This document shows, piece by piece, positions 16,433 through 25,122 of a stretch of 27,478 nt of DNA. Each line of letters starts with the position of its first letter. Positions within the stretch are counted from its first letter, which is position 1. The translations under genes and the position numbers were made by a program. The notes beneath the pieces were generated by a model. That model saw nothing but the letters and a program-made list of their open reading frames with translations. It did not search any database and had not been told where the DNA came from. Source of the DNA: Acidobacteriota bacterium (GTDB taxonomy: Bacteria > Acidobacteriota > Terriglobia > Terriglobales > Acidobacteriaceae); NCBI GenBank assembly GCA_021779695.1, contig JAJYAE010000020.1:1-27478 (forward strand), in the 5' to 3' direction.

Positions 16433-16448
16433 TGTGATTCGACTCACA
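16433..16448. promoter_or_regulatory. Consensus CRP-type operator (TGTGA-N6-TCACA)
   Basis: The sequence TGTGATTCGACTCACA matches the E. coli CRP half-sites perfectly, with the correct 6-bp spacer. It lies about 125 bp upstream of the preferred start of the SLBB export gene. A CAGAAT box at 16491-16496 (4 of 6 to TATAAT) would start transcription near 16503, placing the operator centre close to -62, the class I CRP position. CRP/FNR-family proteins such as Xanthomonas Clp control exopolysaccharide genes through the same consensus. Which regulator binds here is unknown. Confidence 0.6.
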
Positions 16449-16462
16449 TTAAAAGGTGATCA

Positions 16463-16528
16463 ATGCGCCCAAGTCAGCGTGTCCGAGGACCAGAATGTGG
16501 GAACCGCGGAAGGCGTTGTGCGCGGTGA
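16463..16528 (+). CDS. Possible short Arg-rich leader peptide before the export gene
   Basis: ATG at 16463 is preceded by AAGGTGAT at near-ideal distance and opens a 21-codon frame with seven arginines, ending at TGA 16526-16528, just before the GTG at 16532. It could be a translated leader. It would only be transcribed if the promoter lies upstream of about 16450, which conflicts with the CAGAAT promoter suggested for the CRP site. Chance occurrence is quite possible. Confidence 0.2.
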   Translation: MRPSQRVRGPECGNRGRRCAR

Positions 16529-16573
16529 TGCGTGTCTGAATCCGGAATTGCCGCCATGCTAGACTCGAGGCAT

Positions 16574-19369
16574 ATGATTTCCGCAGGTTCCGACAGGGGC
16601 ACCCACCTCTATCCTACTGGGACAGCAGAGGGTTCACCGTCCATCGGCCACACCAAGAGGCATTCTCTCAGCCTCCTTTTTTTTGTGCTTCTGTGCTCGA
16701 GCATGAGCATGGCGCAACTGCCTGACAGCATGGGTGGCCAGGGAATGCAGAATGGGGGAACGACGTCGTGTGCGGATCCCACGATGGCAGGTTCGCCCCA
16801 GTGTGAGAATCAGGGGACAGCGAACCCTTCGCTGAACCAGTCTCTGAATCCGTCAATGAATCCGTCGCTGGGGCAAGGCGCGGGCGGCACGAATTCCCTG
16901 CCTCGGCCAAACCTGAACTACTCCGACACAGAGGCGTTGATGCGGCGACGCATGGGGCAGAATGGGGCCGCGATACCAAGGGCTCCGCAGCCGCTGACTG
17001 AGTTTCAGCGTTTTGTGGCATCGACGACTGGCCAGGTGTTGCCGATCTATGGTGCGAATCTTTTTCGGACGTCGCCTTCAACTTTTGCGCCGCTGGATCT
17101 GACGCCAGTCCCCTCGGATTATGTGATTGGTCCGGATGACGAGTTGCGGATTCGCGTGTGGGGGCAGGTGAACTTTCAATCGAATCTGCGCGTGGATCGT
17201 GCGGGAGAGATTTATCTGCCACAGGTGGGACCGGTGCATGTGGCGGGCTTGCAATATTCGGAGCTCGACGGCCATCTGCGCAGTGCGATTGGCAGGGTGT
17301 ATCGGAACTTTGATCTGACGGCAGATGTGGGTCAGATCCGTGCGATACAGGTGTATGTTTCGGGGCAGGCGCAACAGCCGGGGATGTACACGATCAGCTC
17401 TTTGAGCACTCTTGTGGACGCAATCTTTGCGAGCGGCGGGCCGACGATTGCAGGATCGATGCGGCAGATTCAGGTGCGCCGCAACGGAACTGTGGTGACG
17501 AGCTTCGATCTCTACCAGTTGCTGATTGGCGGGGACAAGTCGAAGGACGTGAAGCTTCAGTCGGGTGATGTGATCTACATTCCACCGGTGGGTGCGGAAG
17601 TGGCCGTCACAGGAAGTATCCGGCAAGCCGCAATTTATGAAGTGCTGCCCGGTGAGACGCTGAAGGAATTGCTGGCGGATGCGGGCGGGGCTTCGGCGCT
17701 GGCTTCGGAGTCGCGCATCTCGATTGAGCGGACCGATGCACAAAAGGCGCGGCAGGCGATGGAAGTGTCCTTCGACACAACAGGGCTTGCGACACCTTTG
17801 CAGGATGGCGACCTGGTGCGCGTGTACGCGATCGTGCCGCAATATCAAAAGACCGTCATCTTGCGGGGCAACCTTGCGAATCCGGGGCGTTTTGCGTGGC
17901 ATGAAGGGATGCACTTGAGCGAGTTGATCCCGGACCGCGAATCTCTTGTGACCCGGAACTACTGGTGGCGGCGGGCGCAGCTTGGTTTGCCGGAGCCGGA
18001 GTTTGAGCCGATGCTGGAGAGTGAAACCCTGCATCAGCCACAGGGAAACGCGCCTGTGACGGTCAATCGCAGCGGACTCACTCGACTTGGCGGGAATTAC
18101 GGTGGGACGAGCCCGATGGTTCAGGGGATCCCTGGGAATCAGACCCAGGCGGCGATGATGGGATCACCGAACGCAAATCAGCTGGATCAGCTGAACCAGC
18201 AAAGCGCTGCTGCTTTCTTTGACCAGTCGAGCCGGCCTGTCCAGGGGGACGCGAGCCAACTGGATGGTCTTCTGCAGGGGAATAATCAGCAATCCTCCCT
18301 GAGTGCCGAGCAGCGCGGAGGAAGCACCTCTCTGGCAGCGGAGCAGGTGAACGGCGGCGCGAATGCGCAATGGCCGGGTTACCGGAACAAGGTGCAGAAG
18401 CTGGCGCCCGAAATCGACTGGAACTACGCAGTGATTGAGCGACTGGATCCGGAGACGCTGAAGGAAAAACTGATTCCCTTTGATCTGGGCAAGCTGGTGC
18501 AGCAGCATGACACGTCGCAGGACCTGGCGCTTGAGCCGGGCGACGTGGTGACGATTTTTTCGGAGGCGGATATTCGCATCCCGCTGGGCCAGCAGACGAA
18601 ATTTGTGCGGCTGGATGGTGAGTTTGTCCACGCCGGAGTGTACTCTGTGAAGCCGGGCGAGACATTGCGGGAGCTGGTGGAACAGGCAGGCGGAATTACG
18701 CCGAACGCATATCTCTACGGCTCGGAGTTTACGCGCGAATCGACGCGAGCGATCCAGCAGGCGCGACTGGACGAGTATGTGCAGAGCCTGGATGTGCGCA
18801 TCCAGCACAGCAACCTGGCGCTGGCCGCATCCAATCAGGCGACCCAACAGCCGACGGCGGGCGAGCAGGCGCAGGCGAGTGAGCGCGAGCTGCTGGCGCG
18901 CATGCGGCAGATCCGCGCGACGGGCCGTATTGTGCTGCAGTTCAAGCCAAACAGCACCGGGGTCGCGAGCGTACCGGATTTGCCACTGGAGGACGGAGAT
19001 CATTTCATCATTCCGTCCGTTCCGGCCAGCGTGAATGTGGTGGGTGCGGTTTACGATCAGAACTCATTCCTCTATGAGCAACAGCGGCGTGTCGGCACTT
19101 ATCTGCAGATGGCAGGTGGACCGACAAAGGACGCGGACAAGAAGCGGGAGTTCGTGATTCGCGCAGACGGAGAGGTTGTGAGTTTCGCGACGACGCACGG
19201 ACTATGGGGTAACGATTTCGAAAATCTGCGAATGAATCCCGGTGACACGGTCGTGGTTCCGGAGAAGACATTCAAGCCGTCGTCAATGCGCGGTGTTCTG
19301 GATTATTCGCAGTTGTTCTCTCAGCTAGCATTAGGCGCGGCGTCGGTGGCGTACCTGCCGATTCCGTAG
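16574..19369 (+). CDS. Large SLBB-domain polysaccharide export protein (Wza-like)
   Basis: About 931 aa from the ATG at 16574, chosen because GAGG lies just upstream; the frame also allows GTG at 16532 or ATG at 16556. A signal sequence with hydrophobic core LSLLFFVLLCSSMSMA follows a polar front. There is no lipobox at the cleavage site, unlike classic Wza. After a low-complexity Asn/Gly/Ser region, the Poly_export domain begins at VIGPDDELRIRVWGQVNFQ. At least three SLBB-like segments follow (around VYVSGQAQQPGMYTIS, VAVTGSIRQAAIYEVLPGETL, and FVRLDGEFVHAGVYSVKPGETLRELVEQAGG), with another near VNVVGAVYDQNSFLY. A Gln/Asn-rich stretch lies mid-protein. It is far longer than Wza (about 380 aa). 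It probably forms the periplasmic and outer-membrane conduit for the polymer initiated by the divergent sugar transferase. Confidence 0.92.
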   Translation: MISAGSDRGTHLYPTGTAEGSPSIGHTKRHSLSLLFFVLLCSSMSMAQLPDSMGGQGMQNGGTTSCADPTMAGSPQCENQGTANPSLNQSLNPSMNPSLGQGAGGTNSLPRPNLNYSDTEALMRRRMGQNGAAIPRAPQPLTEFQRFVASTTGQVLPIYGANLFRTSPSTFAPLDLTPVPSDYVIGPDDELRIRVWGQVNFQSNLRVDRAGEIYLPQVGPVHVAGLQYSELDGHLRSAIGRVYRNFDLTADVGQIRAIQVYVSGQAQQPGMYTISSLSTLVDAIFASGGPTIAGSMRQIQVRRNGTVVTSFDLYQLLIGGDKSKDVKLQSGDVIYIPPVGAEVAVTGSIRQAAIYEVLPGETLKELLADAGGASALASESRISIERTDAQKARQAMEVSFDTTGLATPLQDGDLVRVYAIVPQYQKTVILRGNLANPGRFAWHEGMHLSELIPDRESLVTRNYWWRRAQLGLPEPEFEPMLESETLHQPQGNAPVTVNRSGLTRLGGNYGGTSPMVQGIPGNQTQAAMMGSPNANQLDQLNQQSAAAFFDQSSRPVQGDASQLDGLLQGNNQQSSLSAEQRGGSTSLAAEQVNGGANAQWPGYRNKVQKLAPEIDWNYAVIERLDPETLKEKLIPFDLGKLVQQHDTSQDLALEPGDVVTIFSEADIRIPLGQQTKFVRLDGEFVHAGVYSVKPGETLRELVEQAGGITPNAYLYGSEFTRESTRAIQQARLDEYVQSLDVRIQHSNLALAASNQATQQPTAGEQAQASERELLARMRQIRATGRIVLQFKPNSTGVASVPDLPLEDGDHFIIPSVPASVNVVGAVYDQNSFLYEQQRRVGTYLQMAGGPTKDADKKREFVIRADGEVVSFATTHGLWGNDFENLRMNPGDTVVVPEKTFKPSSMRGVLDYSQLFSQLALGAASVAYLPIP

Positions 19370-19403
19370 AAGCGCGTACAAGTTCGATCGCTGCAGGAAC
19401 GTC

Positions 19404-19442
19404 AGGATGCCGCCGGCCGTCAGGCTCGGCGGCATCCTTGTT
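19404..19442 (+). terminator. Terminator of the SLBB export gene
   Basis: Perfect 11-bp arms (19404-19414 and 19428-19438) with a 13-nt loop, 34 bp past the stop codon, followed by TGTTTG. The T-run is short but the stem is strong. Confidence 0.6.
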
Positions 19443-20024
19443 TGCGCGCCAGATGACCGCGGATGGGTTGACGCGGGGGGACAGATGGCTCTGAGCGGGC
19501 AGGCGGGATGGCCCGAGTCGATGTGGACCATGGGGCGGCGAAAATGAGACGGCTGGCTTTGTAACCCAGGCGCGAAGTGGTACTCTCAACTGGGCGGATC
19601 CTGGAATCGGCTTCCCCGGTGCTCGTCTTCTTGCGGCACTCGGTACCGATGCCAGTGATTCGACTCCGTTTTCTCTTTTTTGAAGTGGAAGTGGAAACGC
19701 CTTTCCTGTCTTCGCGGAGCTGTGCGGTTGTGCGGACTCGTGTGGTGTGGATGGTGCGGTTGCAGGTCAGTTTTGCCGATCGAAAGCGCGGCGCGGCAGA
19801 TGGCGCGTGGAGGACGGTCGGTCACAGCAAAAGGCCCAAAACAGCGGGGCCAGCAAACTCCGAAGCAAACCGAAGCCTGGACTACGGAAGCAGTCCAGAG
19901 CAGTACAAATGTGGATCGGATTTGACTCGTGGATTCCGGTGGACCGGGACCACGGGCATCGGAGCCCAACAGGTGGAGTGTGTCTGAGCGTGAAGTTTGT
20001 CACACGCTGCGGATGGGGAACGTA
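19443..20024. other. Intergenic region upstream of the respiratory operon
   Basis: Nearly 600 bp between the export gene terminator and coxB. It must hold the promoter of the eight-gene operon. A TTGTAA/TACTCT pair with 16-nt spacing near 19559-19586 is the only box combination I could find, and it is weak. A 136-codon frame (19577-19987) has no motif and unconvincing composition. A short hairpin (GCGTG/CACGC) at 19988-20007 sits just before coxB. Confidence 0.45.
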
Positions 20025-21104
20025 ATGGAACTGGGAATGAACCCGATGATATTCGAGAGAAGCCTGGGGCATGGGATGCATCTGGACGCAATCGCACATG
20101 GCGCAGCGGGCTCGTTGCACAGTGTTCCGGAAGCGATGGGTCTGATGGCTGGTCCCATTGGGACAAACATCTTTGCGCCGAAAGGAACACCGGCAGAGTC
20201 GATTCTGGGGCTTTCCGTTCTGGTGCTGAGTATTTGCACCGGAATCTTTCTGGTGGTCGGGGGACTGCTTCTGTACTCGGTGATCCGGTTCCGAAGCCGT
20301 CCGGGGAGTGATGACAGCGAGCCTCCGCAGATTTATGGCAGCAACCAGGTGGAGCTTTCGTGGACAGTCATTCCAATCCTGATCATTGTGGTGCTATTTC
20401 TGGCGAGTGCGCGCGTCATTTTTATCACGCAGAAGACGGAGAAGCCGGCGAATGCGCTTGATGTCGTGGTGATCGGGCACCAGTTCTGGTGGGAATACCG
20501 CTACCCGAAGTTGGGTATTGTGACGGCGAATGAGCTGCACGTTCCGGTGAGTGACCCCAGGCATCCGACGCCGACCTATCTGACGATGTCCTCAGCGGAC
20601 ACGGACCACAGTTTCTGGGTTCCTGAACTCGCGGGGAAGATGGACCTGATTCCGAACAAGGTAAACACGATGTGGATCGACCCGGAGCGGGCAGGTCTTT
20701 ATCTGGGTCAATGCGCACAGTACTGCGGAGTGCAGCACGCCAAGATGCTAATCCGCGTCTATGCCGATACACCGCAGGAGTTCTCCGCGTGGGTGGCGGA
20801 TCAGCAGCGGGTGGCCCAGCAGATGCCGGACGCGGCCGAAGGGCGCGGGGTATTCCTGCGCAATGCATGCGCGAACTGTCACACGATCTCCGGGACGGAT
20901 GCAAAGGGAGTCTTCGGGCCGGATCTTTCGCATGTGGCGAGCCGGGCCACGATTGCGTCGGGCGCGGTGCCGAACACTCCGCAGAACCTGCGCGCGTTTA
21001 TCAATAATCCCGCGGATTTCAAGCCGGGCGCACTGATGCCAGCGATGCATTTAAGCGAGCACGATCTGGATGCAGTGGCGCAGTATTTGAGCACGCTGAA
21101 GTAA
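20025..21104 (+). CDS. coxB: Cytochrome c oxidase subunit II with fused cytochrome c domain (caa3-type CoxB)
   Basis: About 359 aa. Accepts electrons and passes them through CuA to subunit I. Two membrane helices (ILGLSVLVLSICTGIFLVVGG and LSWTVIPILIIVVLFLA) anchor the periplasmic cupredoxin domain. CuA ligands are His195 (DTDHSFW) and the cluster C230-AQY-C234-GVQ-H238-AK-M241. Gln232 replaces the more usual Glu, whose backbone carbonyl is the ligand, so CuA should be intact. A C-terminal cytochrome c domain follows with CANCH at 282-286 and the likely axial Met in GALMPAM, which defines a caa3 oxidase. The ATG at 20025 is preferred because GGGGAA precedes it; 20013 and an upstream in-frame start at 19929 are alternatives. 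First gene of the operon. Confidence 0.95.
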   Translation: MELGMNPMIFERSLGHGMHLDAIAHGAAGSLHSVPEAMGLMAGPIGTNIFAPKGTPAESILGLSVLVLSICTGIFLVVGGLLLYSVIRFRSRPGSDDSEPPQIYGSNQVELSWTVIPILIIVVLFLASARVIFITQKTEKPANALDVVVIGHQFWWEYRYPKLGIVTANELHVPVSDPRHPTPTYLTMSSADTDHSFWVPELAGKMDLIPNKVNTMWIDPERAGLYLGQCAQYCGVQHAKMLIRVYADTPQEFSAWVADQQRVAQQMPDAAEGRGVFLRNACANCHTISGTDAKGVFGPDLSHVASRATIASGAVPNTPQNLRAFINNPADFKPGALMPAMHLSEHDLDAVAQYLSTLK

Positions 21105-21122
21105 GAGACGGAAGAGGCAGCT

Positions 21123-22811
21123 ATGGCGACACACACACACGCAGCCACGGTGGCGGACATGCCGCAGACGATGCGGCGGCCCGGCGGCATTCTTGATGTG
21201 GTGCAGGATTGGATCACGACGGTCGATCACAAGAAGATCGGGCTGATGTATATCGGGTACGCTCTGATCTTTTTGGTGGTGGCCGGATGCGAAGCGCTGC
21301 TGATGCGCATTCAGCTGGCCGTGCCCAACAACCACTTTGTTTCACCGCAGGCCTTCAATCGCCTGTTCACGATGCACGGAACGACGATGGTGTTTTTCGT
21401 GGGCATGCCGATTCTGTTCGGGTTTGGAAACTACCTTATTCCGCTGATGATTGGCGCGCGTGATATGGCCTTTCCGCGGTTGAACGCCTTCAGCTTCTGG
21501 GTGTCCGCATTTGGGGGCGTGTTGCTGTACTTCAGCTACTTTGCGGGCAGCGGTCTATACGGAGCAGGGACTGCACCGGATGTGGGGTGGTTTGCGTATG
21601 CACCGCTGACGGAGCGGGTTTTCTCACCAGGACACAGCACGGACTACTGGACGCTGAGCATTCTGCTGAGCGGAATCGGCTCGATCGGCACGGCGCTGAA
21701 TATCGTAGCCACGACGCTGACGATGCGGTGCAAGGGGATGAAGCTGAGCCGGATGCCGTTGCTCGTATGGCTGTATCTGGTGACTAGCTGCATGGTGTTC
21801 GTCGTTGTCAGCCCTTTGACTGCGGCGCAGATCATGCTGGTGATCGATCGCTATCTGGGCGGGCACTTCTTCGATACGCAAGCAGGTGGATCGGCAGTGT
21901 TGTGGATGCACTTCTTCTGGATCTTCGGTCATCCTGAGGTCTACATTCTGGTGCTTCCCGCGTTCGCATTTGCGAATGAGATCATTCCGGTATTTTCACG
22001 CAAGGCGATATTTGGCTATCCCGCCATGGTGGCGGCGACTGTGGGTATCGGCTTCATCAGCATGGGCGTCTGGGCACACCACATGTTCACGGTGGGCATA
22101 GGGCCGGATGCCAATGCATTCTTCACTTTCTCCACCATGGTGGTCGCCGTCCCAACCGGCATCAAGATCTTCAACTGGCTGGCGACGATATGGGGCGGGA
22201 ACATTCAGTTTGCCACGCCCATGATGTTCTCACTCGGATTCCTCTTTCAATTTCTGGTGGCGGGCTTGACGGGCGTGATGCTCGCCGCATCGCCGTTCGA
22301 TTGGCAGCTGGGTAACTCCTATTTTGTGGTTGCGCACTTCCACTATGTTCTGGTGGGCGCGATTCTCTTCATGATCTTTGCGGCGTTCTATTACTGGTAT
22401 CCGAAGATCACGGGCCGGATGATGTCGGAAACACTGGGCAAGTGGCATTTCTGGCTCTTCGTAATCGGCTTCCACATGACGTTTGACTTCATGCATATCC
22501 CTGGGCTGCTGGGAATGCCGCGCAGGATTTACACCTACGAGGCAGACCGCGGCTGGGCCGGCTGGAACATGATTGTGAGCATCGGCGCGCTGGTTCAAAC
22601 GGTGGCCACGCTGATTTTTGTCTACAACCTGGTGCGCTCATACAAGAAGGGCGAGCTGGCGGGACCGGACCCGTGGGATGCGTGGACGCTGGAGTGGTCC
22701 ACCAGCTCGCCGCCGCCCAGCTATAACTACGCGGAGTTGCCGACGGTGGGGAGCCGGCGGCCGCTTTGGGATCTGAAGCACCCGGATGATCCGGACAGCA
22801 ACTTTGAGTAA
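21123..22811 (+). CDS. coxA: Cytochrome c oxidase subunit I (heme-copper, A1-type)
   Basis: 562 aa, 12 predicted helices. Contains the heme a and heme a3-CuB oxygen-reduction centre and the proton channels. Low-spin heme ligands are His85 (TMHGTT) and His407; the a3 ligand is His405 (AHFHYV). CuB ligands are His270 (GHPEVY, with Tyr274 for the His-Tyr crosslink), His319 and His320. The D-channel pattern N103/D114/N121 (GARDMAFPRLN), Glu272-type GHPEVY neighbourhood and K-channel Lys348 (PTGIK) are all kept, so full proton pumping is expected for a type A oxidase. A purine-rich GGAAGAGG precedes the ATG, 18 bp after coxB. Confidence 0.97.
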   Translation: MATHTHAATVADMPQTMRRPGGILDVVQDWITTVDHKKIGLMYIGYALIFLVVAGCEALLMRIQLAVPNNHFVSPQAFNRLFTMHGTTMVFFVGMPILFGFGNYLIPLMIGARDMAFPRLNAFSFWVSAFGGVLLYFSYFAGSGLYGAGTAPDVGWFAYAPLTERVFSPGHSTDYWTLSILLSGIGSIGTALNIVATTLTMRCKGMKLSRMPLLVWLYLVTSCMVFVVVSPLTAAQIMLVIDRYLGGHFFDTQAGGSAVLWMHFFWIFGHPEVYILVLPAFAFANEIIPVFSRKAIFGYPAMVAATVGIGFISMGVWAHHMFTVGIGPDANAFFTFSTMVVAVPTGIKIFNWLATIWGGNIQFATPMMFSLGFLFQFLVAGLTGVMLAASPFDWQLGNSYFVVAHFHYVLVGAILFMIFAAFYYWYPKITGRMMSETLGKWHFWLFVIGFHMTFDFMHIPGLLGMPRRIYTYEADRGWAGWNMIVSIGALVQTVATLIFVYNLVRSYKKGELAGPDPWDAWTLEWSTSSPPPSYNYAELPTVGSRRPLWDLKHPDDPDSNFE

Positions 22812-22835
22812 TGAGTGCGGACCAGGAGCAAAGGC

Positions 22836-23432
22836 ATGAGCACAGCAATGGCGATCAGTAATCCGACCGAAGATGAGTGGAAACAGCCTTCACGCGGGAT
22901 GGTAGGCATGGCCTGCCTGATTGCGGCAGAGTCGGCAATTTTCGTCATCTTTGTGGTCGCCTATATCTTTTACACGGGCAAGAGCCTAAGCGGACCGACG
23001 CCGCGCGAGGTGCTTGAGCTTCCCATCTTCTCCACGATCTGTCTGCTGTCGAGCAGCATCACTGTGCACTTTGCGGTGCACGAGCTGCGGGCGAGCCGGA
23101 TGGGGCGGTTCATCGCATGGCTTGCTTCAACGGTGCTGCTGGGCAGCATCTTTATCGGGAGCACGGCGGCAGAGTGGTACAAGCTGATCTACCATGACGG
23201 ACTGACCATCAGTACAAATCTCTTTGGCACGACGTTCTATTCACTTGTGGGCCTGCACGCGTCGCACGTGATTGCAGGACTGATCATGCTGGGGCTGGCG
23301 CTGATCCTGGCACTCCTGGGCAAAGTGAACGCGCACCACGCCGAACGGCTGGAGGTGTTGAGCGTGTACTGGCACTTTGTGGATGCCGTGTGGGTTGTGG
23401 TTTTCACTGTGGTGTATGTTTTAGGCCGTTGA
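22836..23432 (+). CDS. coxC: Cytochrome c oxidase subunit III
   Basis: 198 aa with five predicted membrane helices, the short bacterial form of subunit III, which stabilises subunit I and the D-channel. Recognisable elements are GMVGMACLIAAESAIFVIFVVAY and the C-terminal SLVGLHASHVIAGLIMLG and VYWHFVDAVWVVVFTVVYV, both typical of the family. The ATG at 22836 is chosen over the GTG at 22815 because AGGAG lies before it. It is the third gene of the operon, 24 bp after coxA. Confidence 0.95.
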   Translation: MSTAMAISNPTEDEWKQPSRGMVGMACLIAAESAIFVIFVVAYIFYTGKSLSGPTPREVLELPIFSTICLLSSSITVHFAVHELRASRMGRFIAWLASTVLLGSIFIGSTAAEWYKLIYHDGLTISTNLFGTTFYSLVGLHASHVIAGLIMLGLALILALLGKVNAHHAERLEVLSVYWHFVDAVWVVVFTVVYVLGR

Positions 23433-23452
23433 GGCCGCAATCGAGGAAAGCG

Positions 23453-24307
23453 ATGGAGCACAGAAACGAAGCCGATCACAAAGCGGTTCACATGCCGGAG
23501 CCAACGGCGGCGCCGATGATACTGGCACTGGGGATCTCGCTGATCATTACTGGAATGGTGACTCACGTTGCGGTGAGCATTCTGGGCGTGGTGATGTCTA
23601 TCGGTGCAGCTTACAAGTGGTTTCGGGCCGTGCTGCCGGAAGAGGCGCATGAGATGGTACCGGTGCAGGACGAACCCATTGTGCTGGTGACCTCGCGGAA
23701 GTCGATTGAGAAGCTGCCGTTGAGCCCGGTGCACCGCAAGATGGTTCCGGTTGAGACCTTCCGGTTTACGACGGGACTGAAGGGTGGCGTGGCGGGCGGA
23801 ATCGCAATGATTGTGCCGGCAACGGCCTTCAGCCTGCTGAAGTTTCACAGCCTTTGGTATGCGATGAATCTGATGGCTGCAGGCGGCTTTGTGGGCTGGG
23901 CGCATCAGAGCAACGCGTTCCTTGCGGAATTTCATGTTGAGGGTCTGCTGGCGGCGCTGGCGATTCATACGGTGACTTCGCTGCTGGTGGGAACGCTATA
24001 CGGCGCGATGCTTCCAATGTTTCCGCGCTGGCCGATCTTGACGGCGGGCTTTCTGGCGCCGTTGATGTGGACAGGGTTGCTGGCTTCAGCACTGAACATC
24101 GTAAGCCCGATCTTGAATGATCGAATCGATTGGTGGTGGTTCATTCCGTCGCAGATTGCATTTGGGCTGGTGGCGGGATATGTGGTGAACCTGCAGGCCA
24201 AGGTACGCACCCGGCAGTTTCAATCGCTGCCATTCATGCTGCGCGCCGGCGTGCATGGTGGAATTGGCGGCCGCGAAGAGGAGCACCGGGAGGACGGCGG
24301 GCAATGA
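23453..24307 (+). CDS. Conserved-looking polytopic membrane protein of the oxidase operon, function unknown
   Basis: 284 aa from the ATG at 23453, which has GAGGAAA before it; the frame extends upstream into coxC but that start is poor. The first part (residues 22-60) has two close hydrophobic helices (PMILALGISLIITGMVTH, VAVSILGVVMSIGAAY), resembling the small subunit IV of bacterial oxidases. A soluble loop follows, then four or five more helices from about 105 to 250 (GGVAGGIAMIVPATAF, MNLMAAGGFVGWA, and further). There is no heme, copper or quinone motif that I can name. It may be a fusion of a subunit IV-like part and an extra membrane domain. Its stop overlaps the next start (ATGA), so it is co-translated with the diheme cytochrome and is probably a subunit or assembly factor. 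Confidence 0.85.
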   Translation: MEHRNEADHKAVHMPEPTAAPMILALGISLIITGMVTHVAVSILGVVMSIGAAYKWFRAVLPEEAHEMVPVQDEPIVLVTSRKSIEKLPLSPVHRKMVPVETFRFTTGLKGGVAGGIAMIVPATAFSLLKFHSLWYAMNLMAAGGFVGWAHQSNAFLAEFHVEGLLAALAIHTVTSLLVGTLYGAMLPMFPRWPILTAGFLAPLMWTGLLASALNIVSPILNDRIDWWWFIPSQIAFGLVAGYVVNLQAKVRTRQFQSLPFMLRAGVHGGIGGREEEHREDGGQ

Positions 24308-25122
24308 AGATGCGAGTCAAGGGGCTGCATGCCGTTGCGCTGTGCGCCGTAGCTTTGTGCGCGGCGGGCTGCGACAAGATGCCGGGCTTTCCCAAGCCGG
24401 GGCCCGAAGTGCCGCGACCTGACGAGGTGCGGGACTTCAAGACCCTGTATGCCGAGAACTGCGCAGGCTGTCATGGTGAGAATGGCCGCAACGGGGCGGC
24501 ATTGCCACTGAACAATCCGGCCTACCTTGCGATTGCAGGAGAGGCGAATCTGCGGGCGGTGACGGCAAATGGCGTGAAAGGCACCCTGATGCCGGCGTTT
24601 GCGCAGAGTGCAGGCGGAATGCTGACGGAAGAGCAGGTGGACGCCCTGGTGAAGGGAATGCTTTCGACCTGGGGCAAGCCTTCGGAGTTTACGGGAGTGG
24701 TGCTGCCGGCATATGCGGATAGCGCGCCCGGCAATGCGACCAACGGGGAGAAGGTGTTTGTGGCTGCGTGCGCGCGGTGCCACGGCACGGATGGAACAGG
24801 CGTAAAGGTGGCGGAGGGTCAGGCAGTTCCGGTAGATGCGACCAGGGACACGATACTGGACGCATCGGCCCTGGCGCTGGTCAGTGACCAGGGGCTACGC
24901 AGTCTGATTCTGGGCGGACGGCCGGATGAGAATGTTCCAGACTGGCGGACGTACCTCACTGGGCCGGGTGCGCATGCACTGAGCTCCCAGGAGGTGAACG
25001 ATGTGGTGGCGTGGATCGCCTCGCATCGTGAAAGTGCCGCCGGCCCGCCAGCGCAGAGCACGGAGAGCGACACAGCCGCCAAGCCCAGCGACACGGCCAC
25101 AACGCACAAGGAGACGCGATGA
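24304..25122 (+). CDS. Diheme cytochrome c lipoprotein (cytochrome c1 substitute)
   Basis: 272 aa. A signal peptide ends in a lipobox (CAAGC, Cys23), so the protein is membrane-anchored by lipid on the periplasmic side. Two heme-binding motifs, CAGCH (53-57) and CARCH (156-160), mark two class I cytochrome c domains. The first has a likely axial Met in LMPAF (Met96). In the second, the expected GMPxW element reads NVPDW, so the usual Met is Val. The tail is Thr/Ser/Ala-rich. No separate cytochrome c1 gene is seen in the operon, so this protein likely carries electrons from the Rieske centre, as diheme QcrC does in Actinobacteria. Coupled by 4-bp overlaps on both sides. Confidence 0.92.
   Translation: MKMRVKGLHAVALCAVALCAAGCDKMPGFPKPGPEVPRPDEVRDFKTLYAENCAGCHGENGRNGAALPLNNPAYLAIAGEANLRAVTANGVKGTLMPAFAQSAGGMLTEEQVDALVKGMLSTWGKPSEFTGVVLPAYADSAPGNATNGEKVFVAACARCHGTDGTGVKVAEGQAVPVDATRDTILDASALALVSDQGLRSLILGGRPDENVPDWRTYLTGPGAHALSSQEVNDVVAWIASHRESAAGPPAQSTESDTAAKPSDTATTHKETR

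Noticed and set aside
19577..19987. 136-codon frame upstream of coxB
   Set aside because: No motif or ribosome-binding site; sequence looks like untranslated leader or spacer.
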